Source of the DNA: Alkalicoccus halolimnae
GTDB lineage: Bacteria; Bacillota; Bacilli; Bacillales; Salisediminibacteriaceae
NCBI RefSeq assembly: GCF_008014775.2
Contig: NZ_CP144914.1
Location: 124,001 to 188,000, forward strand
Reading direction: 5' to 3'
Length of the DNA: 64,000 nucleotides
The notes under the pieces are model-generated. The model ran no database searches. It was given only the letters and a program-made list of their open reading frames with translations, and was not told the DNA's origin. Shown here piece by piece: positions 21,990 to 35,184 of this stretch. A program made the position numbers and the translations under genes. Numbering within the stretch: position 1 is the stretch's first letter; each line of letters opens with the position of its first letter.

Positions 21990-22279
21990 TGGCAGACGCA
22001 AGAGATCTTATTAAGCGCCCAATTATCACTGAACGCTCAGCAGACCTTATGGCTGAGAAAAAGTATACGTTCGAAGTAGACCCTCGCGCTACAAAACCGC
22101 AGCTTAAAGCCGCGATCGAGGAAATTTTCGGCGTAGAAGTAGTGAACGTCAACACGATGAATTATAAAGGTAAATTCAAGCGTTTCGGCCGGCACAGCGG
22201 CTATACTCGCAAGCGTAAAAAAGCAATCGTTGAGCTCTCAGCGGACAGCAAAGAATTAGAATTCTTTGAAGGTGCGTAA
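21989..22279 (+). CDS. rplW: 50S ribosomal protein L23
   Basis: A 96-residue protein at the exit-tunnel rim, docking site for trigger factor and [29 protein letters not shown] and [16 protein letters not shown] are conserved. Start ATG 21989 overlaps the rplD stop. Confidence 0.97.
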   Translation: MADARDLIKRPIITERSADLMAEKKYTFEVDPRATKPQLKAAIEEIFGVEVVNVNTMNYKGKFKRFGRHSGYTRKRKKAIVELSADSKELEFFEGA

Positions 22280-22308
22280 ACATTTTTTAGAGAAGGAGGG
22301 AAAAGCTC

Positions 22309-23148
22309 ATGGCTATCAAAAAGTATAAACCAATTACTAACGGCCGCCGTTTCATGACGTCACTTGATTTTCAGGATCTTACAACAGACAAGCCTGAACG
22401 ATCTCTGCTGGCGCCGCTTTCTAAAAAGGCCGGCCGTAATAACCAGGGACGTATTTCAGTACGTCACCAGGGTGGCGGACACAAGCGCCAATACCGTGTA
22501 ATTGACTTTAAGCGTGACAAAGATGGAATTCCAGGCCGCGTTGCTACGGTCGAATATGACCCAAACCGTTCTGCGAACATTTCTCTTATCAACTACGTTG
22601 ACGGAGAGAAGCGTTACATCCTTGCACCAAAAGGACTTAAAGTCGGCACAACAATCATGTCCGGTAAAGATGCTGACATCAAGACGGGTAATGCACTTGA
22701 ATTAAAAGACATCCCAGTCGGTACAATCGTTCACAACGTAGAGCTTCGCCCAGGAAAAGGCGGACAGCTTGTACGTTCAGCCGGTGCAGAAGCACAGGTG
22801 CTCGGACGTGAAGAAAAGTACACTCTAGTAAGACTTCGTTCCGGTGAAACACGCTTGATTCTCAGCACGTGCCGTGCTACTGTAGGACAGGTTGGAAACA
22901 TCGAGCACGAACTTGTAGTCATCGGTAAAGCCGGTCGTTCCCGTTGGAAGAACATTCGTCCAACTGTACGTGGTTCTGTTATGAACCCTAACGATCACCC
23001 ACACGGTGGTGGTGAAGGTAAAGCACCAATCGGTATGCCATCTCCAGTATCACCTTGGGGACAGCCAACTCTTGGTTACAAAACACGTAAGAAGAATAAA
23101 GATACAGATAAATATATCGTACGTGGACGTAAGAAAAAGAAAAAATAA
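22309..23148 (+). CDS. rplB: 50S ribosomal protein L2
   Basis: A 279-residue protein needed for subunit joining and peptidyl transfer. The zinc-ribbon-like core, the conserved [12 protein letters not shown] with its essential histidine and the lysine-rich tail are present. It follows GAAGGAGGG. Confidence 0.97.
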   Translation: MAIKKYKPITNGRRFMTSLDFQDLTTDKPERSLLAPLSKKAGRNNQGRISVRHQGGGHKRQYRVIDFKRDKDGIPGRVATVEYDPNRSANISLINYVDGEKRYILAPKGLKVGTTIMSGKDADIKTGNALELKDIPVGTIVHNVELRPGKGGQLVRSAGAEAQVLGREEKYTLVRLRSGETRLILSTCRATVGQVGNIEHELVVIGKAGRSRWKNIRPTVRGSVMNPNDHPHGGGEGKAPIGMPSPVSPWGQPTLGYKTRKKNKDTDKYIVRGRKKKKK

Positions 23149-23158
23149 CGGGATTGTC

Positions 23159-23183
23159 CTACGGTTCTCGAGCAGAACCGTAG
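23159..23183 (+). promoter_or_regulatory. Perfect hairpin between rplB and rpsS
   Basis: CTACGGTTCT (23159-23168) and AGAACCGTAG (23174-23183) form a perfect 10-bp stem with a CGAGC loop. No T-run follows, so it is not an intrinsic terminator. It sits in the one sizeable gap inside the S10 operon and may be a processing or protein-binding site. Confidence 0.5.
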
Positions 23184-23208
23184 CGCAGTCGCGAAGGGAG
23201 GTACCATT

Positions 23209-23487
23209 ATGGGTCGCAGCTTAAAAAAGGGACCTTTTGTAGATGACCATCTTATGAAGAAGGTGGAAGCTCAGGGTGAAACGAATGATAAGAGAGTTAT
23301 CAAAACGTGGTCACGCCGCTCTACAATTTTCCCGCAATTCATCGGTCATACGATCGCAGTATATGATGGTCGTAAGCACGTACCGGTTTACATTCAAGAA
23401 GACATGGTTGGACACAAGCTTGGTGAATTTGCACCGACGCGAACGTATAGAGGCCACGCTTCTGACGATAAGAGAACACGACGCTAA
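23209..23487 (+). CDS. rpsS: 30S ribosomal protein S19
   Basis: A 92-residue head protein that contacts A-site t[43 protein letters not shown] and [10 protein letters not shown] are conserved. Confidence 0.97.
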   Translation: MGRSLKKGPFVDDHLMKKVEAQGETNDKRVIKTWSRRSTIFPQFIGHTIAVYDGRKHVPVYIQEDMVGHKLGEFAPTRTYRGHASDDKRTRR

Positions 23488-23509
23488 TTAGAGAGGGGAG
23501 GTACTGATC

Positions 23510-23851
23510 ATGGAAGCTAAAGCAGTTGCAAAACAAGTGCGTATTGCTCCTCGCAAAGCTCGTCTGGTCGTAGACTTAATCCGTGGTAAGAAAGTTGGCG
23601 AAGCCATTTCTATTCTTAACCACACGCCGAAGAAAGCATCCCCTGTTGTGGAGAAGCTTTTAAATTCAGCTATTGCGAACGCAGAGCATAACTACGAAAT
23701 GGAGCCTGACAACCTAATCGTTGATCAAGTTTTCGTAGACGAAGGAATAACACTTAAAAGATTCCGTCCACGTGCGCAGGGACGCGCGAGCCGGATTAAT
23801 AAACGAACGAGCCACATTACAGTGGTGCTAACTGAAAAGAAGGAGGGATAA
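23510..23851 (+). CDS. rplV: 50S ribosomal protein L22
   Basis: A 113-residue exit-tunnel protein. [23 protein letters not shown] and the tunnel loop [20 protein letters not shown] are conserved. It is spaced by two bases from rpsC. Confidence 0.97.
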   Translation: MEAKAVAKQVRIAPRKARLVVDLIRGKKVGEAISILNHTPKKASPVVEKLLNSAIANAEHNYEMEPDNLIVDQVFVDEGITLKRFRPRAQGRASRINKRTSHITVVLTEKKEG

Positions 23852-23853
23852 GT

Positions 23854-24513
23854 GTGGGTCAGAAAATAAATCCTAACGGACTGCGTGTCGGTGTTATCCG
23901 CGACTGGGAGTCCAAGTGGTATGCTGATAAAGACTATGCAGATCTTCTTCACGAAGATATTAAAATTCGTGACTATCTGGAGAAGCGTCTAACAGAAGCT
24001 TCCGTTTCCACGATTGAAATCGAACGCGCGGCTAACCGTGTGAACGTAACGATCTTCACTGCGAAGCCTGGTATGGTTATCGGTAAGGGTGGTTCTGAAG
24101 TAGAAACCCTTCGTAAAGCCCTTAATCAGCTGACTGGCAAGCGTGTACACATCAACATCAATGAAATCAAGAAGCCGGATATGGATGCAACGCTTGTATC
24201 ACTGAACATTGCACGCCAGCTGGAAGCACGTATTTCTTTCCGCCGCGCAATGAAGCAGTCCATGCAGCGCACGATGCGTTCCGGAGCTAAAGGTATTAAA
24301 ACACAGGTTTCCGGCCGACTTGGCGGAGCTGATATTGCACGATCAGAACATTACAGCGAAGGCACTGTTCCGCTTCATACACTGCGAGCTGACATCGACT
24401 ATGGTACTGCAGAAGCAGATACTACGTACGGTAAACTCGGTGTGAAGACATGGATCTATAAAGGGGAAGTCCTTCCAACAAAAGGAACGAACGCAGAGGA
24501 AGGAGGAAATTAA
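23854..24513 (+). CDS. rpsC: 30S ribosomal protein S3
   Basis: A 219-residue mRNA-entry-channel protein with a KH domain ([18 protein letters not shown]) and the C-terminal [12 protein letters not shown]. The GTG start at 23854 follows AAGGAGGGATAA, which contains the rplV stop, so coupling is likely. Confidence 0.97.
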   Translation: MGQKINPNGLRVGVIRDWESKWYADKDYADLLHEDIKIRDYLEKRLTEASVSTIEIERAANRVNVTIFTAKPGMVIGKGGSEVETLRKALNQLTGKRVHININEIKKPDMDATLVSLNIARQLEARISFRRAMKQSMQRTMRSGAKGIKTQVSGRLGGADIARSEHYSEGTVPLHTLRADIDYGTAEADTTYGKLGVKTWIYKGEVLPTKGTNAEEGGN

Positions 24514-24515
24514 TC

Positions 24516-24950
24516 ATGCTAATGCCTAAACGTGTTAAATTCCGTCGCGAACACCGTGGTAAGATGCGCGGACGTGCGAAAGGCGGAGCAGAAGTCACAT
24601 TTGGTGAATATGGTTTGCAGGCTGTGGAAGCATCCTGGATTACGAACCGTCAGATTGAAGCTTCACGTATTGCTATGACCCGTTACATGAAGCGTGGCGG
24701 TAAAGTATGGATTAAGATTTTCCCGGACAAGCCTTACACTGCCAAGCCGCTTGAAGTCCGCATGGGTTCCGGTAAAGGTGCTCCTGAAGGATGGGTAGCA
24801 GTAGTAAAGCCAGGGAAAGTTATGTTTGAGATTGCAGGGGTATCAGAAGAGGTTGCTCGTGAAGCACTTCGACTGGCTGCTCACAAACTGCCAATCCGAA
24901 CAAAAGTAATTAAACGAGAAGAAGTGGGTGGTGACGCAAATGAGAGCTAA
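24516..24950 (+). CDS. rplP: 50S ribosomal protein L16
   Basis: A 144-residue protein at the A-site tRNA elbow. ATG 24516 ([15 protein letters not shown]) is preferred over ATG 24522, because AAGGAGGAAAT has better spacing and B. subtilis starts [28 protein letters not shown] is conserved. Its end overlaps rpmC by 11 nt. Confidence 0.96.
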   Translation: MLMPKRVKFRREHRGKMRGRAKGGAEVTFGEYGLQAVEASWITNRQIEASRIAMTRYMKRGGKVWIKIFPDKPYTAKPLEVRMGSGKGAPEGWVAVVKPGKVMFEIAGVSEEVAREALRLAAHKLPIRTKVIKREEVGGDANES

Positions 24951-25143
24951 TGAAATCCGCAACCTAACCACTGCAGAAATAGAGCAAAAAGCAACATCTT
25001 TAAAAGAAGAGCTTTTTAATCTCCGCTTTCAGCTTGCGACTGGACAGCTAGACAATCCAGCCCGCATTCGTGAAGTGAAGAAAGCAATTGCTCGAGCTAA
25101 GACAGTACTGCGCGAACGTGAACTAGGAATCGTCAGCGAATAG
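24940..25143 (+). CDS. rpmC: 50S ribosomal protein L29
   Basis: A 67-residue two-helix protein beside L23 at the tunnel exit. ATG 24940 ([17 protein letters not shown]) follows GGGTGGTG within the end of rplP, so translation is coupled. Confidence 0.96.
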   Translation: MRANEIRNLTTAEIEQKATSLKEELFNLRFQLATGQLDNPARIREVKKAIARAKTVLRERELGIVSE

Positions 25144-25163
25144 TCTTGAGAGGAGGTCTTACC

Positions 25164-25427
25164 GTGGAAGAACGAAATAATCGTAAGAGCTACGTCGGTC
25201 GTGTGACATCAGACAAGATGGATAAGACAATCACAGTTGTCGCTGAAACTTATAAGATGCACCCACTGTACGGAAAGCGCGTAAAACACACGAAAAAATA
25301 TAAAGCGCACGATGAGAACAATACTGCAAAGGTAAATGACATCGTTCGTATTATGGAAACTCGTCCGCTATCGAAGGATAAGCGATTCCGCCTTGTCGAA
25401 GTAGTAGAAGAGGCCGTAGTTATCTAA
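25164..25427 (+). CDS. rpsQ: 30S ribosomal protein S17
   Basis: An 87-residue OB-fold protein. GTG 25164 follows AGGAGGTCTTACC and gives the usual length; a longer frame runs through the ribosome site. [17 protein letters not shown] and [20 protein letters not shown] are conserved. Confidence 0.96.
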   Translation: MEERNNRKSYVGRVTSDKMDKTITVVAETYKMHPLYGKRVKHTKKYKAHDENNTAKVNDIVRIMETRPLSKDKRFRLVEVVEEAVVI

Positions 25428-25452
25428 ATCGACATTATGTTTGCTTACCTGA

Positions 25453-25839
<387 letters not shown>

Positions 25840-25887
25840 TATAACTGATAGATACCGGAAAGATCCGAGTAAAGAGGAGGTGCCCTC

Positions 25888-26214
25888 ATGTCCCAAGCGA
25901 AATTGCACGTGAAAAAGGGAGATAACGTAAAAATCATCTCCGGCAAGGACAAAGGCAAAGAAGGAAAAATTCTTGAAGCCTATCCGACTAAATCACGCGT
26001 CCTTGTGGAAGGCATTAACATGGTTAAGAAACATGCCAAGCCATCCCAAGGGAATCCACAAGGCGGTATTATCAACAAGGAAGCGCCTGTTCACGTCTCG
26101 AACGTAATGGTCATTGACCCATCTACAAACGAGCCGACGCGTGTTGGATATAAAGAAGAAGATGGAAAGAAAGTCCGTATTGGAAAAAAATCCGGCGAGA
26201 AGCTGGACAAGTAA
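25888..26214 (+). CDS. rplX: 50S ribosomal protein L24
   Basis: A 108-residue assembly initiator protein with an N-terminal KOW motif ([21 protein letters not shown]). It is a few residues longer at both ends than B. subtilis L24. It follows AGAGGAGGTG. Confidence 0.96.
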   Translation: MSQAKLHVKKGDNVKIISGKDKGKEGKILEAYPTKSRVLVEGINMVKKHAKPSQGNPQGGIINKEAPVHVSNVMVIDPSTNEPTRVGYKEEDGKKVRIGKKSGEKLDK

Positions 26215-26244
26215 ACAGCCCGCTATTGAAAGGAGGTTCACTCA

Positions 26245-26784
26245 ATGAGTCGTCTGAAAGAAAGATATAATCAGGAGATTACTCCTGCCCTTAAAGATAA
26301 ATTCAACTACTCTTCGATTATGGAAGTTCCAAAAATCGAAAAGATTGTTCTAAATATGGGTGTCGGTGACGCAGTACAAAACTCTAAAGTACTTGACAAA
26401 GCTGTTGAAGAACTTACAGAGATCACTGGTCAGAAGCCGGTCGTTACAAAAGCAAAGAAATCTATCGCAGGATTTAAAGTACGACAGGGCATGCCTATCG
26501 GAGCGAAAGTAACTCTCCGCGGCGAGCGCATGTACGACTTCCTCGACAAGCTTGTTTCTGTATCACTTCCGCGAGTGCGTGACTTCCGCGGAGTATCCAA
26601 GAAAGCATTCGACGGTCGTGGAAACTACACGCTCGGCGTAAAAGAGCAGCTCATCTTCCCTGAGATCAACTACGATAACGTAGACAAGGTCCGCGGAATG
26701 GATATTGTTGTTGTAACTACTGCTAATACAGATGAAGAAGCACGCGAGCTTCTCACTCAGTTCGGTATGCCGTTCCAAAAATAA
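26245..26784 (+). CDS. rplE: 50S ribosomal protein L5
   Basis: A 179-residue 5S rRNA-binding protein. [35 protein letters not shown] and the C-terminal [19 protein letters not shown] are conserved. Confidence 0.97.
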   Translation: MSRLKERYNQEITPALKDKFNYSSIMEVPKIEKIVLNMGVGDAVQNSKVLDKAVEELTEITGQKPVVTKAKKSIAGFKVRQGMPIGAKVTLRGERMYDFLDKLVSVSLPRVRDFRGVSKKAFDGRGNYTLGVKEQLIFPEINYDNVDKVRGMDIVVVTTANTDEEARELLTQFGMPFQK

Positions 26785-26813
26785 AACTCTGATAAAAGAG
26801 AGGAGTGAAGACC

Positions 26814-26999
26814 TTGGCTAAAAAATCAATGGTCGCTAAACAGAAGCGCACGAAAAAGTTTGCTGTTCAGGAATATACACGCTGCGAACGCTGTGGCCGC
26901 CCTCACAGTGTAATGCGTAAGTTTAAACTTTGCCGTATCTGCTTCAGAGATCTTGCACACAAAGGTCAAATTCCGGGCGTCAAAAAAGCTAGCTGGTAA
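26814..26999 (+). CDS. rpsN: 30S ribosomal protein S14, zinc-binding type Z
   Basis: A 61-residue protein; TTG 26814 is the start because AGAGGAGTG lies 7 nt upstream and homologues begin MAKKSM. Four cysteines in CERCG…CRICF hold zinc, so this is the short zinc-containing S14. Bacilli often have a zinc-free paralogue elsewhere. Confidence 0.96.
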   Translation: MAKKSMVAKQKRTKKFAVQEYTRCERCGRPHSVMRKFKLCRICFRDLAHKGQIPGVKKASW

Positions 27000-27028
27000 T
27001 TCCGTTTAAAGGAAGGGAGGTAAATACG

Positions 27029-27427
27029 ATGGTCATGACAGATCCTATTTCTGATATGCTGACTCGCATCCGTAATGCGAATCTAGTACGTCACACAAGC
27101 TTGGAGCTTCCTGCTTCAAACATGAAAAAAGAAATCGCCGATATCCTCAAACGTGAAGGATTCATCCGCGACTATGAGTCTATCGAAGACAGCAAGCAAG
27201 GTGTTCTTCGTATTTTCCTTAAGTACGGTGCAAACAACGAAAAGGTTATCACCGGCCTTAAGAAAATTAGTAAGCCAGGCCTGCGTGTATACGCAAAGTC
27301 TGATGAAGTTCCGCGAGTACTCAACGGACTTGGAATTGCAATCATTTCGTCCTCAAGCGGCGTCATTACAGATAAAGAAGCCCGTCAGCAAAAAGTCGGC
27401 GGCGAAGTAATCGCATACGTCTGGTAG
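27029..27427 (+). CDS. rpsH: 30S ribosomal protein S8
   Basis: A 132-residue central-domain protein, regulator of the spc operon in E. coli. [18 protein letters not shown] and [25 protein letters not shown] are conserved. Confidence 0.97.
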   Translation: MVMTDPISDMLTRIRNANLVRHTSLELPASNMKKEIADILKREGFIRDYESIEDSKQGVLRIFLKYGANNEKVITGLKKISKPGLRVYAKSDEVPRVLNGLGIAIISSSSGVITDKEARQQKVGGEVIAYVW

Positions 27428-27459
27428 TAAATTAACGTAACAGAACGGAGGTGTCACGT

Positions 27460-27996
27460 ATGTCCCGAATTGGTTTAAAGCCTATTGAAATTCCATCAGG
27501 AGTTGAAATAAAGATAGACGGCAGCACAGTATCGGTTAAAGGCCCTAAAGGGGAACTCAGCCGTACAATTCATCACGAGATGACTGTGAAGCAGGAAGAT
27601 AACGTCGTTACAGTGGAGCGTCCGTCTGACCATAAAGATCACCGCGCCCTTCACGGTACAACCCGCAGCATGGTCAACAACATGGTTGAAGGTGTATCCA
27701 AAGGTTTCGAGAAAAGACTTGAGCTTGTCGGTGTCGGTTACCGTGCTCAGAAGACCGGTAACAAGGTTGTCCTGAACGTTGGACTTTCCCACCCGGTTGA
27801 ATTTGTTGAAGGGAACGGACTTGAAATCGAAGTTCCGGCCAACACAAAGATTACTGTTAAAGGAATCGATAAAGAGAGCGTCGGAGCACTTGCATCCAAC
27901 ATCCGCGCTGTACGTATTCCTGAGCCTTATAAAGGCAAAGGTATCCGTTACGAAGGCGAAATGGTTCGTCGTAAAGAAGGTAAAACAGGGAAGTAA
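27460..27996 (+). CDS. rplF: 50S ribosomal protein L6
   Basis: A 178-residue protein of two similar domains near the sarcin-ricin loop. ATG 27460 ([14 protein letters not shown]) is chosen over GTG 27451, which lies inside the CGGAGGTG ribosome site. [14 protein letters not shown] near the end is conserved. Confidence 0.96.
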   Translation: MSRIGLKPIEIPSGVEIKIDGSTVSVKGPKGELSRTIHHEMTVKQEDNVVTVERPSDHKDHRALHGTTRSMVNNMVEGVSKGFEKRLELVGVGYRAQKTGNKVVLNVGLSHPVEFVEGNGLEIEVPANTKITVKGIDKESVGALASNIRAVRIPEPYKGKGIRYEGEMVRRKEGKTGK

Positions 27997-28030
27997 GCCC
28001 TGAATAACGGAAAGAAAGGAATGACGTTCG

Positions 28031-28393
28031 ATGATCACGAAGACTTCTAAAAATGAGTCACGTATGAAACGACACGCGCACGTTCGTCGTTCGATCACAG
28101 GTACTGCTGAACGTCCTCGTCTCAACGTTTTCCGTTCTAATAAGCACATCAATGCTCAGCTGATTGACGACGTCGCAGGCGTTACAATCGCTGGTGCATC
28201 CAGCTTAGATAAAGAACTTAACCTGGAAAACGGCGGGAACAAAGAAGCAGCCCGACAAGTCGGCGAACTTGTGGCGAAACGTGCCCTTGAACAAGGTAAA
28301 GAAACAGTAGTATTCGACCGCGGAGGCTATCTCTATCACGGTCGCGTTAAAGAACTTGCAGACGCTGCACGCGAAGCTGGTCTCAAGTTTTAA
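28031..28393 (+). CDS. rplR: 50S ribosomal protein L18
   Basis: A 120-residue 5S rRNA-binding protein. [18 protein letters not shown] and [26 protein letters not shown] are conserved. Confidence 0.97.
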   Translation: MITKTSKNESRMKRHAHVRRSITGTAERPRLNVFRSNKHINAQLIDDVAGVTIAGASSLDKELNLENGGNKEAARQVGELVAKRALEQGKETVVFDRGGYLYHGRVKELADAAREAGLKF

Positions 28394-28419
28394 TAGAAGG
28401 AATAAAGGAGGGAAACACA

Positions 28420-28917
28420 TTGCGTATCGATGCAAGCAAACTTGAAATTGAAGAGCAAGTGGTTACTATTAACCGCGTAGCAAAAGTTGTAAAAGGTGGA
28501 CGTCGCTTCCGCTTTGCAGCACTCGTTGTTGTAGGCGATAAGAACGGTCACGTTGGTTTTGGCATGGGTAAAGCACTGGAGGTTCCAGAAGCGATCCGTA
28601 AAGCGATCGAAGACGGTAAAAAGAACCTTATCCGTGTACCAATGCAGGGCACTTCAATTCCTCATATTATTACAGGAGAATACGGAGCTGGAAGCGTACT
28701 GCTTAAGCCGGCCTCTGAAGGTACAGGAGTTATCGCAGGCGGACCTGTCCGTGCGGTACTGCTGCTCGCTGGTGTAGGTGACATCCTTACGAAGTCCCTT
28801 GGTTCCAACAATCCTATCAACATGGTACGTGCGACACTGCAGGGTCTTGAAAGCCTTAAAAGCCCGGAAGAAGTTGCAAGACTACGCGGCAAATCTGTCG
28901 AAGAGTTGAAAGGTTAA
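28420..28917 (+). CDS. rpsE: 30S ribosomal protein S5
   Basis: A 165-residue accuracy protein with an N-terminal double-stranded-RNA-binding-like domain ([21 protein letters not shown]). The TTG at 28420 follows AAAGGAGGG. The spectinomycin loop (VKGGRRF) looks wild type. Confidence 0.96.
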   Translation: MRIDASKLEIEEQVVTINRVAKVVKGGRRFRFAALVVVGDKNGHVGFGMGKALEVPEAIRKAIEDGKKNLIRVPMQGTSIPHIITGEYGAGSVLLKPASEGTGVIAGGPVRAVLLLAGVGDILTKSLGSNNPINMVRATLQGLESLKSPEEVARLRGKSVEELKG

Positions 28918-28930
28918 GGAGGGATTTGGC

Positions 28931-29119
28931 ATGGCAAAAAAATTGGAAATTACCCTCACACGCAGCCTGATCGGACGTCCCGAGGAACAGCGTGTTACTG
29001 TAAAGACCCTCGGTCTTGGTAAAATGAACAGTACAGTTGTTCACGAGGACAACGCAGCGATGCGCGGAATGGTAAACAAAGTAGCTCATCTAATAAATGT
29101 AAAAGAAATAGACGCATAA
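28931..29119 (+). CDS. rpmD: 50S ribosomal protein L30
   Basis: A 62-residue protein; [38 protein letters not shown] is the family core (shown in part: [12 protein letters not shown]). It follows AAGGAGGGATTTGGC. Confidence 0.96.
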   Translation: MAKKLEITLTRSLIGRPEEQRVTVKTLGLGKMNSTVVHEDNAAMRGMVNKVAHLINVKEIDA

Positions 29120-29147
29120 ATAGAAAAAACGTTGAGGAGGTGTCAAC

Positions 29148-29590
29148 ATGCAACTTCACGAACTAAAACCTACTGAAGGTTCCCGTAATCAGAAGCGTAA
29201 GCGTAAAGGCCGTGGTGTCGGCAGTGGTAATGGTAAAACAGCCGGCCGGGGAACTAAGGGTCAAAACGCACGTTCCGGCGGCGGTGTTCGTCCTGGATTC
29301 GAAGGTGGCCAGATGCCTATCTTCCGTCGTCTTCCAAAACGAGGATTCAAGAACCCGAACCGTGTGGAATACGCAGTCGTGAACCTGGACTCCCTGAATC
29401 GTTTCGAAGATGGTACAGAAGTCACTCCGGCTCTCCTTGTAGAATCCGGCGTTGTTAAAAACGAACGTGGCGGAATTAAAGTCCTTGGTAACGGAACATT
29501 AGATCGTAAACTGACTGTGAAAGCGACGAAGTTTTCCGGTTCAGCGAAAAATGCAATCGAAACTGCTGGAGGATCTACGGAGGAAGTGTA

Positions 29591-29591
<1 letters not shown>
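29148..29591 (+). CDS. rplO: 50S ribosomal protein L15
   Basis: A 147-residue late-assembly protein. The glycine/arginine-rich N terminus ([20 protein letters not shown]) and [18 protein letters not shown] are intact. Its stop overlaps the secY start as TAATG, as in B. subtilis. The frame is clean to the last codon, which contrasts with the wreck that starts at the next base. Confidence 0.97.
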
Positions 29592-31887
<2,296 letters not shown>

Positions 31888-31908
31888 TTGGATAAAGGTG
31901 GTCACCAA

Positions 31909-32211
31909 ATGAAAGATCCTGATTCGGTTCCGCAAGCCGGAGAGCTTGTGAGAATTCTAAATGGAAGAGACAAAGGTCAATTCGCTTGCATTATTGAAGT
32001 GCTGGACGACAAATTCGTACTGATCGCTGATGGCGATAAGCGGAAAGTCGACAAAGCAAAGAAAAAGAACCTTCATCATATCGAGCGGAGTTATATCATT
32101 GCCTCGGAAGTGAAGAACAGTATAATAGAAACAGGTCGTGTAACCAATGCTAAATTGCGCTTTGCAATTTCGTCATATATCAACGATAATTTACTGAAGG
32201 AAGGAGAGTGA
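31909..32211 (+). CDS. KOW-domain RNA-binding protein
   Basis: A 100-residue protein resembling the small KOW/L14e-like protein found between map and infA in many bacilli. The KOW motif is [21 protein letters not shown] near the N terminus (shown in part: [12 protein letters not shown]), followed by a lysine-rich stretch. ATG 31909 has AAAGGTGG 7–8 nt upstream. The function is unknown; its location suggests ribosome association. Confidence 0.85.
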   Translation: MKDPDSVPQAGELVRILNGRDKGQFACIIEVLDDKFVLIADGDKRKVDKAKKKNLHHIERSYIIASEVKNSIIETGRVTNAKLRFAISSYINDNLLKEGE

Positions 32212-32215
32212 ATTC

Positions 32216-32595
<380 letters not shown>

Positions 32596-32613
32596 ACACT
32601 GGAGGTGTAAACT

Positions 32614-32979
32614 ATGGCACGTGTTGCAGGTATCGACATTCCCCGCGATAAGCGGATCGTCGTTTCTCTTACGTATATCTTCGGAGTAGGGAAGTCCCGC
32701 GCAGCGGAGATCCTGAAAGAAGCAGGCGTTTCTGAAAACACACGAGTTCGTGATCTTACAGAAGACGAGCTTGGTAAAATTCGTAAAGTTGTAGATAGTG
32801 TAAAAGTAGAAGGGGACCTTCGTCGAGAAGTATCTCTTGATATTAAGCGTCTGATTGAAATCGGTTCTTACCGTGGTATCCGCCACCGTCGCGGACTTCC
32901 AGTTCGTGGACAGAAGACGAAGAACAACGCACGTACACGAAAAGGTGCACGTCGTACAGTCGCGAACAAGAAAAAGTAA
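32614..32979 (+). CDS. rpsM: 30S ribosomal protein S13
   Basis: A 121-residue head protein contacting P-site t[50 protein letters not shown] (shown in part: [11 protein letters not shown]) are conserved. It follows CTGGAGGTG. Confidence 0.97.
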   Translation: MARVAGIDIPRDKRIVVSLTYIFGVGKSRAAEILKEAGVSENTRVRDLTEDELGKIRKVVDSVKVEGDLRREVSLDIKRLIEIGSYRGIRHRRGLPVRGQKTKNNARTRKGARRTVANKKK

Positions 32980-32997
32980 AGGAGGCACCGGATAATT

Positions 32998-33390
32998 ATG
33001 GCTAAGCCAAAAACGACTCGCGCTAAGCGCCGTCAACGTAAAAATATAGAGTCTGGAATTGCACACATTCGTTCTACGTTCAACAACACGATCGTAACTA
33101 TCACTGACCCTCAGGGAAATGCTATTGCATGGGCAAGTGCAGGCGGACTTGGATTCAAAGGTTCCCGTAAATCCACTCCATTCGCAGCACAGGTTGCAGC
33201 AGAAGCTGCATGTAAATCTGCAATGGAGCATGGCATGAAAGAAGTGGAAGTTTCCGTTAAAGGCCCTGGTGCCGGACGTGAAGCAGCGATCCGTTCCCTT
33301 CAGGCTACTGGTCTTGAAGTGAGCATGATCCGTGACGTAACGCCGGTTCCACACAACGGCTGCCGTCCACCAAAACGTCGTCGCGTATAA
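32998..33390 (+). CDS. rpsK: 30S ribosomal protein S11
   Basis: A 130-residue platform protein. [20 protein letters not shown] and [18 protein letters not shown] are conserved. Just upstream of rpoA, as usual. Confidence 0.97.
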   Translation: MAKPKTTRAKRRQRKNIESGIAHIRSTFNNTIVTITDPQGNAIAWASAGGLGFKGSRKSTPFAAQVAAEAACKSAMEHGMKEVEVSVKGPGAGREAAIRSLQATGLEVSMIRDVTPVPHNGCRPPKRRRV

Positions 33391-33492
33391 TAAACATGGC
33401 AGGTTTTCCTGTCTGACGAGAAGCAAGCATCTCGTTCCTAATGAACGGGACAGTCGTTTCGTAACAGGTCAAGGTGTGCCCAGTGAGGGATT

Positions 33493-33516
33493 CCGGTTGT
33501 GGTCACTCACAACCGG
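33493..33516 (+). promoter_or_regulatory. Perfect hairpin in the rpsK–rpoA gap
   Basis: CCGGTTGTG (33493-33501) pairs with CACAACCGG (33508-33516) around GTCACT. It is followed by GGTTTCGACGTTTT, a poor T-run, so full termination is unlikely. The gap of 157 nt is large for this operon and may hold a regulatory leader for rpoA. Confidence 0.45.
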
Positions 33517-33547
33517 GGTTTCGACGTTTTGAAGGAGGGTTTGTTGA

Positions 33548-34492
33548 ATGATCGAGATAGAAAAGCCGAAGATTGAAACGGTCGAATTAAGCAGCGATCA
33601 AGCATACGGAAAATTCGTCGTAGAACCTCTGGAACGTGGATACGGAACAACGCTAGGGAATTCTCTGCGCCGCATTCTGCTTTCTTCACTTCCGGGAGCA
33701 GCAGTAACATCCGTTCAGTTTAACGGAGTGCTGCACGAATTCTCTACGATTGAAGGGGTGGTTGAGGACGTAACAACCATCATACTGAATCTGAAAAAGC
33801 TGGCGCTGAAAATTTATTCGGACGAAGAGAAAACGATTGAGATCGATGCAAGCGGAGAAGGCAACGTCACGGCTGCGGATATTACGCACGACAGCGACGT
33901 TGAAATCCTGAATCCTGATCTTCATATCGCCACTCTCTCCAAAGGTGCCCAGTTCCAAATGAAAGTAACGGCAGCAAGCGGCCGCGGCTACGTGCCGGCA
34001 GAAGGAAACAATACCGGCGATCTCTCCATCGGAGTTATCCCTGTTGATTCCATTTTCACACCGGTTGCCCGTGCCAACTACCAGGTGGAAAACACCCGTG
34101 TAGGTCAGGTCACGAACTATGACAAGCTGACGCTGGACGTTTGGACAGATGGCAGTATCCGTCCCGAGGAAGCAGTTTCTCTCGGAGCAAAAATCCTGAC
34201 AGAGCATTTAAACATCTTTGTCGGCTTAACCGATCAGGCGCAGAACGCCGAAATTATGGTTGAGAAAGAAGAAGACCAGAAAGAAAAAGTTCTTGAAATG
34301 ACGATTGAAGAACTGGATCTCTCGGTCCGTTCCTATAACTGCCTGAAACGGGCAGGAATCAACACAGTACAGGAACTAACGCAGAAATCCGAAGATGATA
34401 TGATGAAAGTGCGTAACCTTGGACGTAAATCCCTTGAGGAAGTCCAGGAGAAGCTTGCGGAACTCAATCTCGGTCTGCGCAGAGAAGAATAA
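33548..34492 (+). CDS. rpoA: DNA-directed RNA polymerase subunit alpha
   Basis: A 314-residue subunit. The N-terminal dimerisation domain has [23 protein letters not shown]; a short acidic linker ([10 protein letters not shown]) follows; and the C-terminal domain ([22 protein letters not shown]…[12 protein letters not shown]) binds UP elements and activators. It follows GAAGGAGGG. Confidence 0.98.
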   Translation: MIEIEKPKIETVELSSDQAYGKFVVEPLERGYGTTLGNSLRRILLSSLPGAAVTSVQFNGVLHEFSTIEGVVEDVTTIILNLKKLALKIYSDEEKTIEIDASGEGNVTAADITHDSDVEILNPDLHIATLSKGAQFQMKVTAASGRGYVPAEGNNTGDLSIGVIPVDSIFTPVARANYQVENTRVGQVTNYDKLTLDVWTDGSIRPEEAVSLGAKILTEHLNIFVGLTDQAQNAEIMVEKEEDQKEKVLEMTIEELDLSVRSYNCLKRAGINTVQELTQKSEDDMMKVRNLGRKSLEEVQEKLAELNLGLRREE

Positions 34493-34541
34493 AACAGCCC
34501 TGATACGGCTGGATCGCTATATGTGAAGGAGGGAATGACCC

Positions 34542-34904
34542 ATGGGATACAGAAAACTGGGTCGCGACAGCAGTGCGCGTAAAGCACTACTTCGTGATTT
34601 AACAACAGATCTAATCATTAATGAACGTATCGAAACAACAGAGCCGAAAGCAAAGGAAATCCGCCCTGTTGTGGAGAAGATGATCACTCTAGGTAAGCGT
34701 GGAGACCTTCACGCTCGTCGTCAGGCTGCTGCCTTCGTACGTAAGGAAGTTGCTGATGAGGAGACTGGTCAGGACGCAATCCAGAAGCTTTTCGACGATG
34801 TCGCGAAGCGTTATGATGATCGTCAGGGAGGTTACACTCGCGTAATGAAGCTTGGACCTCGCCGCGGTGACGGTGCAGAAATGGCCATCATTGAGCTTGT
34901 ATAA
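34542..34904 (+). CDS. rplQ: 50S ribosomal protein L17
   Basis: A 120-residue protein at the tunnel exit. [20 protein letters not shown] and [25 protein letters not shown] are conserved. Last gene of the alpha operon. Confidence 0.97.
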   Translation: MGYRKLGRDSSARKALLRDLTTDLIINERIETTEPKAKEIRPVVEKMITLGKRGDLHARRQAAAFVRKEVADEETGQDAIQKLFDDVAKRYDDRQGGYTRVMKLGPRRGDGAEMAIIELV

Positions 34905-34912
34905 ATAAGGCG

Positions 34913-34963
34913 AAAGGGCGGGATGCCAATGCTGGAAACAGTAATTGCGCACGCCCTTTTTTT
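34913..34963 (+). terminator. Terminator after rplQ
   Basis: AAAGGGCG (34913-34920) pairs with CGCCCTTT (34952-34959), with additional pairing inside, followed by TTTTG. It ends the S10–spc–alpha transcript. Confidence 0.75.
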
Positions 34964-35184
34964 GTACAAAAAATCAGGACGAAGGAAGATTGGTGGAAAT
35001 AAGGACAACCGGCGGAAAGACAAGGAGAATTGGCAGAAAGAATTCTCTTACTCGTAGAAATGTCTGCGGTAGTGGCAGAATTTCTGCAGGAAAGAGGAGA
35101 ATAACGATTCCATATGTCTGAACGAGCTGTGGTTTTCCTGCGAGTCGCTTATTTTCCCCGGTTCCAAGCGAAAGGCGGCCGAAG

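Noticed and set aside
34964..35184. Regulatory leader before ecfA1
   Set aside because: No clear promoter, hairpin or riboswitch pattern could be seen in this ~220-nt gap.
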